Shown here piece after piece: positions 32,243 through 39,395 of a stretch of 50,883 bases of DNA. Below the pieces are notes generated by a model that made no database searches, was not told the origin of the DNA, and worked only from the letters and a program-made list of their open reading frames with translations. The stretch comes from CAZJHD01 sp964545855 (lineage in GTDB: Bacteria > Planctomycetota > UBA1135 > JACQFD01), in NCBI GenBank assembly GCA_964545855.1, contig CAZJHD010000029.1, forward strand, positions 1 to 50,883. Reading direction: 5' to 3'. The first letter of the stretch is position 1; the number at the start of each line of letters is the position of its first letter. The position numbers and the translations under genes were made by a program.

Positions 32243-32983
32243 ATGCCCCCGATCGCACCCCGCGAGGCCGCGCGCCGGATGACGCACGCGAGCGTCGGCC
32301 TGCTGTCGCTCTCGCTGCGATGGCTCGCCTGGCCCTGGGTGGTCGCCGGGTGCGTGGGAGGGATCGTGCTGAACGCGGCCGTGCTCCCGCGCGTCGCGCC
32401 CTGGATCTTCCGCCCAGGGGAGTCGTCCTTCGCCGGCGTGCGCGCCTATCCCATGGCGGTGCTGCTGCTGGCGCTCCTCTTCCCGGTGCGCATCGCCGCC
32501 GGCGCCTGGGCGATCCTCGCCCTCGGCGACGCCATGGCGGCGCTCGTCGGTCGCACCTGGGGGAGCGCGAAGCTCCCCTGGAACCGTGACAAGAGCTGGC
32601 AGGGGCTCGTCGCCTTCGTCGTCTTCGGCACCGCCGCGGGCGCGATCTCCTACGGGTTCGTCGAAGCGCGCTCGGACCGGACGTTCGGCGCCTTCGGCGA
32701 GGTCTACGCCGCGCTCGGATCGAGACCCTGGCTCGAGACGATGAACGCGATGCTCTGGGCGAGGGGAGGCGGCGCCCTCGACTACGCGATCGCGCACCGA
32801 CCCGAGGGAGGCGGGCTGCGGCTCGACGTCTGGATCGCCGCGGCGTCGGCCGCCGCGTGCGCGTCCGTGGCCGAGTCGATCCGCGTGCGCATCGACGACA
32901 ACTTCCGAACGGCCCTCGTGGCGGGCACCGTGCTGCTGCTGCTCGATCCCCTGGCGCGCTCCATCGCGGGCGCCGTGGTCTGA
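32243..32983 (+). CDS. Dolichol/phytol kinase-like membrane protein (VTE5-like)
   Basis: This 246-residue polytopic membrane protein has about six or seven hydrophobic helices and matches the SEC59/VTE5 family of CTP-dependent polyprenol kinases. Family marks are the N-terminal basic-His motif (EAARRMTHASVGLLSL), GDAMAALVGR (G95-D96) followed by WGSAKLPWNRDKSWQG, and a late helix with IRVRIDDNFRTALVAG. Family members phosphorylate a polyprenol such as phytol or dolichol. It is the first of three tightly packed genes, with DUF92 three bases later and then a UbiA prenyltransferase, so the likely product is a polyprenyl monophosphate used by the next enzyme. Substrate identity is inference. Confidence 0.85.
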   Translation: MPPIAPREAARRMTHASVGLLSLSLRWLAWPWVVAGCVGGIVLNAAVLPRVAPWIFRPGESSFAGVRAYPMAVLLLALLFPVRIAAGAWAILALGDAMAALVGRTWGSAKLPWNRDKSWQGLVAFVVFGTAAGAISYGFVEARSDRTFGAFGEVYAALGSRPWLETMNAMLWARGGGALDYAIAHRPEGGGLRLDVWIAAASAAACASVAESIRVRIDDNFRTALVAGTVLLLLDPLARSIAGAVV

Positions 32984-32986
32984 GGA

Positions 32987-33742
32987 GTGGAGCCCCGGGA
33001 CGTCGCGCTCGCGCTCGGCGCGAACCTCGCTCTCGGGCTCGTCGCCTTCGTGGGACGGGCCGTGGGCCGATCGGGACTCGTCGCCGGGACGCTCCTCGGC
33101 ACGGGCCTCTGGCTCCTCGCCGGCTGGCGGGGCTGGTGCCTCCTCGTCGGCTTCTTCGTGATCGGATCGGCGCTGACGCGCTTCGGCGCGAAGGAGAAGG
33201 AGGCGCGCGGCATCGCCGAGGCCGAGGGCGGACGCCGTGGAGCGCGGAACGCCCTCGCCAAGGTGACGCCCGGGCTCGCGGTGGCCGCGCTCGCAGCGTG
33301 GCTCGGGGATCCGGAGGGCGCCCTTCACGTCGCCTTCGCGGCGACCTTCGCCACGGCGGCGGGGGACACGGCGGGCACCGAGGTGGGGAAGGCGATCGGC
33401 CGGACCCCGATCCTCCTCACGAGCTTCCGGCGCGTGCCGCCGGGGACGATCGGCGCCGTCTCCGTCGAGGGCACGCTCGCGGGCCTCGCCGCCTCGGCGA
33501 TCCTCGCCGCGCTCGGCGCGGCGCTCGGCTACTACGCGCCGCTCGGCGCGGTGACGGGCGCCGCCTGCGTCCTCGCCGGCGCCTTCGGCGGCAACGTGTT
33601 CGAGTCGTGGATGAACGCGTTCATGGCCGGCCGCCGCAAGCTCGATCACGAAGTCTCGAACTTCCTCCTGTGCGTCGTGGGCGCCCTCCTCGCCTACGCT
33701 GCCGCGCGCATCGCCTCCGGCACGGCCATTCCGCCGCCGTGA
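32987..33742 (+). CDS. DUF92 / VTE6-like membrane protein
   Basis: This 251-residue membrane protein belongs to the DUF92 (TMEM19) family. Signatures are NLALGLVAFVGRAVGRSGLVAGTLLG (in parts: GLVAFVGRAVGRSGLVAG), LTRFGAKEKEARGIAEA, GRRGARNALAKVTPG, the strongly conserved ATFATAAGDTAGTEVGK, GTIGAVSVEGTLAGL, and GNVFESWMNAFM near the end. The plant member VTE6 phosphorylates phytyl monophosphate to the diphosphate in tocopherol synthesis. Placed directly after a VTE5-like kinase gene (3-base gap) and overlapping a UbiA gene by GTGA, it plausibly carries out the second phosphorylation of a salvaged polyprenol. The start is GTG at 32987; the chemistry is inferred from the plant enzyme. Confidence 0.87.
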   Translation: MEPRDVALALGANLALGLVAFVGRAVGRSGLVAGTLLGTGLWLLAGWRGWCLLVGFFVIGSALTRFGAKEKEARGIAEAEGGRRGARNALAKVTPGLAVAALAAWLGDPEGALHVAFAATFATAAGDTAGTEVGKAIGRTPILLTSFRRVPPGTIGAVSVEGTLAGLAASAILAALGAALGYYAPLGAVTGAACVLAGAFGGNVFESWMNAFMAGRRKLDHEVSNFLLCVVGALLAYAAARIASGTAIPPP

Positions 33743-34806
33743 GCGGGACCGACCCGAGCCGACCCACCGTGCAACGAGACCGCACTCCCGAGCCCGCCTC
33801 TCCGCCGGGCGCCGCACCGCGGCGCGAGTCGACGATCGCGCTCTACTGGCGCTATGCGCGTCCCTTCACGCTGCTGCCGCCGCTGCTGGGGATGCTCTCG
33901 GGCTCCTTCTCGGCGCTCGGCGCCGTGGCCCAGCACGAGGGCAGGACGCGCCTCGACCTGCTCGGCGACCGTTGGCACTACCTCCTGATCGGCTCGCTCA
34001 TGGCGGCGGCGCTGAACGCCGCGTCGAACGTCCTCAATCAGTGGACCGATCTGGAGAACGACCGGATCAACAAGCCGACGCGGCCCCTGCCGGCCGGCGA
34101 GGTGACGGTGCGCGAGACGATCGTCTACTTCTGCGCGCTCTACTTCGTGTCGCTCGCGGCGGCGTGGTTCGTGACGCCGCTCTCGGGCCAGGGGCTCGGC
34201 TGGCTCGGCACCCACGAGTGCTTCGTGATCGCGGCCCTCGGCGCGATCGGCACTCTCGCCTACTCGCTGCCTCCGGTGCGCACGAAGCGCTGGGCGTGGC
34301 CCGCGCAGGTGACGATCGCGATCCCGCGTGGATGCCTCCTGAAGGTCTGCGGCTGGAGCTGCGTCGGGACGGTCTTCGCCGACGTGGAGCCCTGGTACAT
34401 CGGCCTCGTCTTCATGACGTTCCTCCTCGGCGCGTCCGCGACGAAGGACTTCTCGGACATGAAGGGAGACGCCGCCGCCGGCTGCCGCACGCTGCCCGTC
34501 CGCTATGGAGTGAAGAGCGCCGCATGGCAGATCGCGCCCTTCTTCGTCTTCCCGTGGCTCCTCATCCCGCTCGGCATGTGGATCGAGCGCGACTACCGGG
34601 GGGAGTCGCTCCCGATGCTCACCGGGAGCGCCTGGGTGCTCTGGGGCCTGACGGCGTCGCTCGTGCTCTACGGCAGCTACACCGTGTGGCTGATCCTGCG
34701 CGACCCCGAGGCCCTCGCGAACGTCGAGAACCACCCGTCGTGGGTGCACATGTACCGGATGATGATGCTCGCGCAAGTCGGCTTCGCCGTGGCGTACCTC
34801 GTGTAG
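33739..34806 (+). CDS. UbiA-family prenyltransferase
   Basis: This 355-residue integral membrane protein carries both Asp-rich motifs of the UbiA superfamily: NQWTDLEND (N100, D104, D108) followed by RINKPTRPLPAGEVT, and KDFSDMKGD (D237, D240, D244) followed by GCRTLPVRYG. YSLPPVRTKRWAW is the expected PPxRxKR loop. The second motif resembles the chlorophyll synthase, homogentisate prenyltransferase and archaeal DGGGP synthase branch more than UbiA or MenA proper. The enzyme should move a polyprenyl group from its diphosphate to an unknown acceptor. The GTG start at 33739 overlaps DUF92 (GTGA), and a Pro-rich cytosolic segment of about 35 residues precedes the first helix. No photosynthesis gene is nearby. 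Confidence 0.92.
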   Translation: MSGTDPSRPTVQRDRTPEPASPPGAAPRRESTIALYWRYARPFTLLPPLLGMLSGSFSALGAVAQHEGRTRLDLLGDRWHYLLIGSLMAAALNAASNVLNQWTDLENDRINKPTRPLPAGEVTVRETIVYFCALYFVSLAAAWFVTPLSGQGLGWLGTHECFVIAALGAIGTLAYSLPPVRTKRWAWPAQVTIAIPRGCLLKVCGWSCVGTVFADVEPWYIGLVFMTFLLGASATKDFSDMKGDAAAGCRTLPVRYGVKSAAWQIAPFFVFPWLLIPLGMWIERDYRGESLPMLTGSAWVLWGLTASLVLYGSYTVWLILRDPEALANVENHPSWVHMYRMMMLAQVGFAVAYLV

Positions 34807-34841
34807 CGATCCGGCGCGGGAGCGCGCGGGATCACGGGAGC

Positions 34842-35375
34842 TCAGCGGATCCGGATCCCGACGTCGTCGCCCTTCACCTCGGAGACGCGCTCCGTCGTCT
34901 CGAGGACTCCGTCGCGGCCCGACGAGACGACCCAGCCGCGATCGGCGCTCCCGGCGGCCGGGAGGATCACCACGTAGGCGTGACCCCAGGGGTCGGCTCC
35001 CACCTCGCCGAGGTAGGGACCCTTCCAGGCGGAGGCCTGGGCCTCCTTCTCCGCGGGGCGCGCCAGCATCTCCGAGAGGCGCGCGCGCGGCACGGCCGGC
35101 AGCCCCTGCGGGTGCGCGCCCGAGGTGACCAGGACCGCCGGCGCTCCGGGCCGCGCGGCGGCGCCGGGGTCGTGGCCCAGGTCGCGGACGTAATGGTCGA
35201 CGGCCGTCGCGATCCGACTCGCGTCGCCGAGGGCCCGCGAGAGGCGCGAGTCCTCCACCTCGGCCGACAGGATCGGCATCACGACCCCGAGGAGCGCGAC
35301 GATGATCGCGAGGACGACGATCGCCTCGAGCATCGAGAAGCCGCGCTGGCGGTGGGTTCGGGAGGTGAGCGCCAT
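34842..35375 (-). CDS. Type II secretion-like pseudopilin
   Basis: This 177-residue protein has a prepilin leader with cleavage site G12/F13 (RGFSMLEAIVVLAIIV), including Glu at position +5 and a hydrophobic N-terminal helix. The C-terminal half has a GspG-like beta region (WKGPYLGEVGADPWGHAYVVI, SSGRDGV). The ATG at 35375 gives the expected short basic leader; longer in-frame starts would add an unlikely Arg-rich extension. It is transcribed divergently from a second pseudopilin gene. No secretion ATPase or secretin gene is in the window, so these are probably minor pseudopilins of a type II secretion or type IV pilus system encoded elsewhere. Confidence 0.85.
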   Translation of the reverse strand: MALTSRTHRQRGFSMLEAIVVLAIIVALLGVVMPILSAEVEDSRLSRALGDASRIATAVDHYVRDLGHDPGAAARPGAPAVLVTSGAHPQGLPAVPRARLSEMLARPAEKEAQASAWKGPYLGEVGADPWGHAYVVILPAAGSADRGWVVSSGRDGVLETTERVSEVKGDDVGIRIR

Positions 35376-35599
35376 TCTCCGACGGAGCGCTCCGTCCGGA
35401 CCCGGGGCCCGGCACGTCGCGCGACCGTCTCGTTCGGCGCTCCGGCGCCGGTGGCTTGAGGCGCCGGTCAGCGAGGCCGACGTTCCTCGGGTCGCACGGC
35501 GCGCGCGGGTCAAGTCGGGAGGCCTCGGCGGCCGATGCCTCCGGGGAGCTGCGCGCTCGTCGAGGCTCGGGACGCAGCCGCTCGCGGAGCCTCCCCGGA

Positions 35600-36175
35600 A
35601 TGCCCATGTCGCAGCGAACTCGCCCTCACGGCTTCACGATGGTCGAGGCGGCCATCGTGATCGCGATCCTGGTCCTCCTGGCGGGAGTGCTCGTGCCCAT
35701 CGTGACGAGCGAGATCGCGAGCTCGCGCGGCGGAAGGGCCCAGACCGAGCTGCGGGCCGTCGCGGACGCCTTCACCCGCTACCACGCGGACACGAGGAGC
35801 TGGCCCTCGAACGAGCCCTTCGACGGGCAGCGGAGCCTCTCGGGCGAACTCCTGGGCCTGCCCATGCTCTACTCGAACACCGAGGCGCGCAGCGGCTGGG
35901 CCGGTCCCTATCTCGCGACCGGAGTGAAGGAGGGCGTCGGCTGGCGCGTCGCCCGCGCCGTGGGCGGAGGCGAGAAGGCCCAGGGCCTCGTCGACCCCTG
36001 GTCGCGCGCCTACCGCGTCTACTACTTCGGCCGCTCGAGCGCGATGGGGGAGGACGGCGGGATCGCCCTCGTCTGCGTCGGCAAGAACGGCACGCTCGAC
36101 TCCTCCCTCCGGGAGATCGCCGAGGGGACTCCGGCGAGCGACGACGTCGTGCAGATCGTGACGCGCCGTCTCTGA
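35600..36175 (+). CDS. Type II secretion-like pseudopilin
   Basis: This 191-residue pseudopilin has cleavage site HGFTMVEAAIVIAILVLLAG with Gly13/Phe14 and Glu at +5, counted from the ATG at 35600. The rest shows the GspG-like layout, with GGRAQTELRAVADAFTRYHAD after the helix and later GWAGPYLATG, DPWSRAYRVYYFG and VGKNGTLDSS. It resembles the divergent pseudopilin in plan (PYL followed by DPW) and the two may be paralogues. GGAG at about 35587 favours the ATG at 35600; a second ATG at 35606 is two codons later. Peptidase and assembly genes are not visible here. Confidence 0.85.
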   Translation: MPMSQRTRPHGFTMVEAAIVIAILVLLAGVLVPIVTSEIASSRGGRAQTELRAVADAFTRYHADTRSWPSNEPFDGQRSLSGELLGLPMLYSNTEARSGWAGPYLATGVKEGVGWRVARAVGGGEKAQGLVDPWSRAYRVYYFGRSSAMGEDGGIALVCVGKNGTLDSSLREIAEGTPASDDVVQIVTRRL

Positions 36176-36243
36176 GCCGTCGCGCGACGATGTGATCGGC
36201 GACAACGCCCGCGCGCAGTTCGAAGGTCTCCTGCGGCGGCCCG

Positions 36244-37011
36244 CTAGAAATCGCGGCGCTCGAACTTCCAGAGCGCGGCGCCGAAGAGCACGGCCGAGCC
36301 CGCCAGCAGGCCGAGGTCGAGCGCCCAGGGAAGCCGGTGCTGCGTGACGATCGGAAGCATGACGGTCATCTCCGCCAGCTTGTAGATCGACCAGTTCGAC
36401 GCCTGCTTCACGACGAGCAGGGCGAACTCGATCAGGGCGATGCCGAGCACCCAGAACGCCACGTGGGCGGGGTCGGACATCCAGGTGGAGAACAGGAACG
36501 TGAGCGAGTAGAGCAGCAGCAGGAAGAGGCTGCTGTGGATCGTCTCGAGGAACAGCGCGTAGCCGGAGACCGGCTCCTCGATGTAGGCCGCGAGCGGAAT
36601 CGCGAGAGGCGTGACGATCGCGAGCGGCAGGAGGAGGCCCGCCGCGCCGACGAGGTACTTCGTCGCGAGGATCCGCCTCCGCGAGATCGGCCGCGAGAGC
36701 GTGAGCTCGATCGTCTTCCGATCGACTTCGCCGGCGACCGCGAAGGCCGCGAAGAACACGGCGGCGAAGGTGCCGAAGGTGTTCACGGCCTTCGCGAAGT
36801 GCTGGACCATCAGGTAGCCGTCGAGCCCCTTGCTGGCCATCACGTCGACCATCTTCTTCACGATGTCGAAGGGCACGAGGCGCTTCAGTGAATCGGCCTC
36901 CTGCTGGAAGTCGTGGAAGAAGAGAACGGCGAGCACGAGGTGGAACCCGAGCAGCGCGGTGCACGCCACCGACTTCCACACGGTCTCCTGCAGCGTCTTG
37001 CGGAGGATCAC
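36244..37011 (-). CDS. ABC-2 type transporter permease
   Basis: This 255-residue membrane protein with about six hydrophobic helices is of the ABC-2 permease type. The characteristic segment FAVAGEVDRKTIELTLSRPISRRRILATKYL (in parts: EVDRKTIELTLSRPISRRR) is the coupling region of these exporters, followed by helices AGLLLPLAIVTPLAIPL, LFLLLLYSLTFLF and VAFWVLGIALIEFALLVV. A long extracytoplasmic loop (about residues 30-70) follows the first helix. The GTG at 37011 overlaps the stop of the ATPase gene (GTGA), which supports the start and the pairing. Exported substrate is unknown; membrane or envelope assembly roles are typical. Confidence 0.87.
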   Translation of the reverse strand: MILRKTLQETVWKSVACTALLGFHLVLAVLFFHDFQQEADSLKRLVPFDIVKKMVDVMASKGLDGYLMVQHFAKAVNTFGTFAAVFFAAFAVAGEVDRKTIELTLSRPISRRRILATKYLVGAAGLLLPLAIVTPLAIPLAAYIEEPVSGYALFLETIHSSLFLLLLYSLTFLFSTWMSDPAHVAFWVLGIALIEFALLVVKQASNWSIYKLAEMTVMLPIVTQHRLPWALDLGLLAGSAVLFGAALWKFERRDF

Positions 37012-37931
37012 GGGCTCGTCTCCGAAGCGCCCGCGCCGTTCCCCGAAGCGCCGATGCGCTCGATCGCGTACAGGTCGGCGTAGACCTCCTCGAGGCGGAG
37101 CTGCCGGTACTCGAGCCCCTCGATGTCGAGCGCCGCGAGACGACGCAGGACCGGGAGAGGATCGCCCGACGCGACGACGACCCATTCCTCCTCGCGGCGG
37201 TGGACCTCCGCCACGCCCTCCACGCGGAGCACCTCGGGCGCGAGGCCCGGAGCGAGCCGGACGCGGATGTTGCGTGCGGAGCGTTCACGGATCGACGGGA
37301 GCGCGTCGCAGTCGACGAGACGTCCCGCGGCGAGGAAGGCGACGCGGTCGCACACGCGGGCGACGGCGTCGAGCTGGTGCGAGGAGAGCAGGGTGGTCCG
37401 CCCCGTCGACTGGAGCCTCCGCAGCACGTCCAGCAGGATGCGCCGCGCCGTGGGGTCGAGTCCGTCCTCGGGCTCGTCGAGGACCGAGAGCGGCACGTCC
37501 GGCACGAGAGCCTGGACGATGCCGATCTTCCGCTTCATCCCGTGGGAGTAGGTGCGGATCCGCTTGCGGAGCGGGAGATGGAACCGGTCGACGAGCTCCT
37601 CCTGCAGCGCGCGGTCGATCCGCGGATGACACGCCGTGGCCTCCCGGAGGAACGCGCCGCCCGTGAGGCGCTCCCAGAGCTGCCCGTCGCCGGGGAGGTA
37701 TCCCATGCGGAGCTTCGCGGCGACGGGCTCGCGCTCGACGGAGATCCCGTCCACCCAGCAGCCGCCCGTGGAGGGCCGCACGACTCCCGCGAGCGCCTTG
37801 AGGAGCGTCGTCTTCCCTGCGCCGTTCGGACCCACGAGACCGAAGATCGATCCGCGCGGCACATCGAAGGTGACGCCGTCGAGCGCGACGAAGGAGCCCC
37901 AGGTCTTCCCGAGGCCCTCGATGCGGATCAT
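37008..37931 (-). CDS. ABC-2 transporter ATP-binding protein
   Basis: This 307-residue ATPase partners the following permease. It has Walker A GPNGAGKTT, signature SHGMKRKIGIVQAL, Walker B LSVLDEPEDGLDP and H-loop SSHQLD. As in many ABC-2 ATPases, a C-terminal extension of about 90 residues follows the nucleotide-binding domain. MGYLPGDGQLWERLTGGAFL contains the Q-loop region, in which the usual Q is replaced (YLPGD). The ATG at 37931 overlaps the stop of the glutamine amidotransferase gene (ATGA at 37928-37931), an unexpected coupling; an in-frame ATG at 37949 is possible but would lengthen that overlap. Confidence 0.9.
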   Translation of the reverse strand: MIRIEGLGKTWGSFVALDGVTFDVPRGSIFGLVGPNGAGKTTLLKALAGVVRPSTGGCWVDGISVEREPVAAKLRMGYLPGDGQLWERLTGGAFLREATACHPRIDRALQEELVDRFHLPLRKRIRTYSHGMKRKIGIVQALVPDVPLSVLDEPEDGLDPTARRILLDVLRRLQSTGRTTLLSSHQLDAVARVCDRVAFLAAGRLVDCDALPSIRERSARNIRVRLAPGLAPEVLRVEGVAEVHRREEEWVVVASGDPLPVLRRLAALDIEGLEYRQLRLEEVYADLYAIERIGASGNGAGASETSP

Positions 37932-38506
37932 CGCGGGGTCCGCGCCCATCGCAGGAAGCCGGCGAGGATCTCCGATCCCTTCGGCGTGAGGAACGATTCG
38001 GGGTGGAACTGGACGCCCGCCACGGGGAGCCGCGCGTGCTGGACCGCCATGACGTCGCCGTCCTCCGCGCGCGCGGAGACACGGAGCTCCGCGGGCAGCG
38101 AGCGCTCCTCGAGGACGAGCGAGTGGTAGCGGGCGACGCGCATCGGGCTTTCGAGCCCCGCGAACATACCGGCTCCGTCGTGCCGCACCGCCTCGGCCTT
38201 GCCGTGGACGAGCCGCTTCGCCGGAGCGATGCGGGCTCCGAGCGCCACGCCGAGGGCCTGGTGCCCGAGGCACACGCCCAGGACCGGCCGGCGCGCGATC
38301 GAGGAGCGGATGGCGTCCACGCTCGCGCCGGCCCCCGACGGATCGCCGGGCCCGGGAGACACGAGGAGCATCTCCGGGGCGCGCTCCTCGACGCCGCCCG
38401 CGCCGAGGGCGTCGTTCCGCACGACATCGACTTCCTCGCCGAGCTCCTGCAGCGCGTGCAGCAGGTTGAACGTGAAGGAGTCGTAGTTGTCGATCAGGAG
38501 CAGCAC
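37928..38506 (-). CDS. Glutamine amidotransferase, PabA/TrpG type
   Basis: This 192-residue class I glutaminase supplies ammonia to a chorismate-using partner (PabB for aminodeoxychorismate or TrpE for anthranilate). The catalytic triad is present: Cys79 in GVCLGHQ, His168 and Glu170 in FHPES. IDNYDSFTFNLLHALQELG and VSPGPGDP are further family marks, and LVHGKAEAV lies near the synthase contact. The start is GTG at 38506. No trpE, pabB or other tryptophan or folate gene lies in the window; instead the gene is coupled to an ABC transporter. PabA and TrpG cannot be separated by sequence alone, and one protein may serve both. Confidence 0.9.
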   Translation of the reverse strand: MLLLIDNYDSFTFNLLHALQELGEEVDVVRNDALGAGGVEERAPEMLLVSPGPGDPSGAGASVDAIRSSIARRPVLGVCLGHQALGVALGARIAPAKRLVHGKAEAVRHDGAGMFAGLESPMRVARYHSLVLEERSLPAELRVSARAEDGDVMAVQHARLPVAGVQFHPESFLTPKGSEILAGFLRWARTPR

Positions 38507-38521
38507 GGTGCGGCGCGGAGT

Positions 38522-38540
38522 TCCCGTGGCGCGGGGACCT
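38522..38540 (-). repeat. Dispersed intergenic element core, copy 4 (weak)
   Basis: On the minus strand it reads AGGTCCCCGCGCCACGGGA, matching the 19-base core at 16 positions. It lies in the 59-base gap upstream of the PabA/TrpG start. The conserved right half (GCGCCACGGGA) is perfect. Confidence 0.35.
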
Positions 38541-38565
38541 CGGGCGGTCGCAGCGTACGCGCGCG

Positions 38566-39228
38566 TCAGCGCCGGTCGATGTCGTCGCGCGCCGGGAAAG
38601 CGCGGTCGCGACCGCGTTCGTGATCCCGGAGCAGGAGCGGCGCCAGATCGCGGGGACCGAGGAACGTAAGCAGGTCGCGCCGCGATCCGGAGGCGTCCTG
38701 GAAGCGCACGACGCCGGTCACGAGACCGACGAGCCGGTAGCGGGAGTCCTCCCATCGGAAGAGACCCGCGCCGACGGCGGAGCCGTCGAGGGGGAAGCTC
38801 GACGGGCGCTCCACCAGAGTCCCGGAGACGCCCGGTCCGTCGGCGACGCGCGTCGAGAACGTGCGGACCCGCTGATCCTCGGCGACGGCGAGCACGAGGT
38901 CGTCCGACGGGCTCGGGTAGGTGCCCGAGACCTCGCTCCAGGGCACCCGGAGGCCGAGGACGGCGCGCGCGAGCTGGGAGCCCTCGATGGGGTCGACGTG
39001 TCCCGGCTCGATGCTCGGGCCGTCGCCGAAGAAGACCGTCACGTCGCAGCGTCCCGCCTGCGCCGTCCGGGCGAGGAAGACGATCCCGAAGTTCGTGGCG
39101 ACGCCCTGCTCCTCGCCGGCCGAGGTACGCACGAGGACGCTGCCGGCCGGCGCTCGCGACGTGAGGCACGCGGTCGTGGACGCCGTCGCGAGGAGGGCGA
39201 GGAGGAGGCGGGCGGGAGCGGATCTCAT
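38566..39228 (-). CDS. Predicted lipoprotein of unknown function
   Basis: This 220-residue protein starts with MRSAPARLLLALLATASTTAC, a signal peptide with a lipobox-like TTAC, so it is probably a lipoprotein. The mature part is beta-rich (SVLVRTSAGEEQGVATNFGIVFLA, CDVTVFFGD, LVLAVAEDQRVRTFSTRV, RYRLVGLVTGVVRF) and ends in a charged Arg/Asp tail (DHERGRDRAFPARDD). It contains no motif I recognise. The opening strands and the central region faintly resemble a trypsin-like or PDZ-associated fold, but no catalytic triad is visible, so I do not assign one. It precedes the PabA/TrpG-like gene on the same strand with a 59-base gap. Confidence 0.65.
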   Translation of the reverse strand: MRSAPARLLLALLATASTTACLTSRAPAGSVLVRTSAGEEQGVATNFGIVFLARTAQAGRCDVTVFFGDGPSIEPGHVDPIEGSQLARAVLGLRVPWSEVSGTYPSPSDDLVLAVAEDQRVRTFSTRVADGPGVSGTLVERPSSFPLDGSAVGAGLFRWEDSRYRLVGLVTGVVRFQDASGSRRDLLTFLGPRDLAPLLLRDHERGRDRAFPARDDIDRR

Positions 39229-39302
39229 GCGCGGGTCGCCGTCGTCGGCGCGGCTGTTCTACCGACCGGCCGGGCCCGGAGCGACAGCATCCCTATCGGC
39301 CG

Positions 39303-39333
39303 AGGAGCCTGCGCCACGGGAGTGGACCGAGCG
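39303..39333 (+). repeat. Dispersed intergenic element, copy 2
   Basis: This copy is 29 of 31 identical to 6358-6388, starting AGGAGCCTGCGCCACGGGA. It lies between two minus-strand genes, 62 bases beyond the metallopeptidase stop, so here the element is antisense to the neighbouring transcripts. Confidence 0.7.
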
Positions 39334-39395
39334 TCGCGCCGTGCGCCGCTGCCTCGCACTCGCTCGGCGGAGCACTCTTGCGGCGGAGCGGACAG

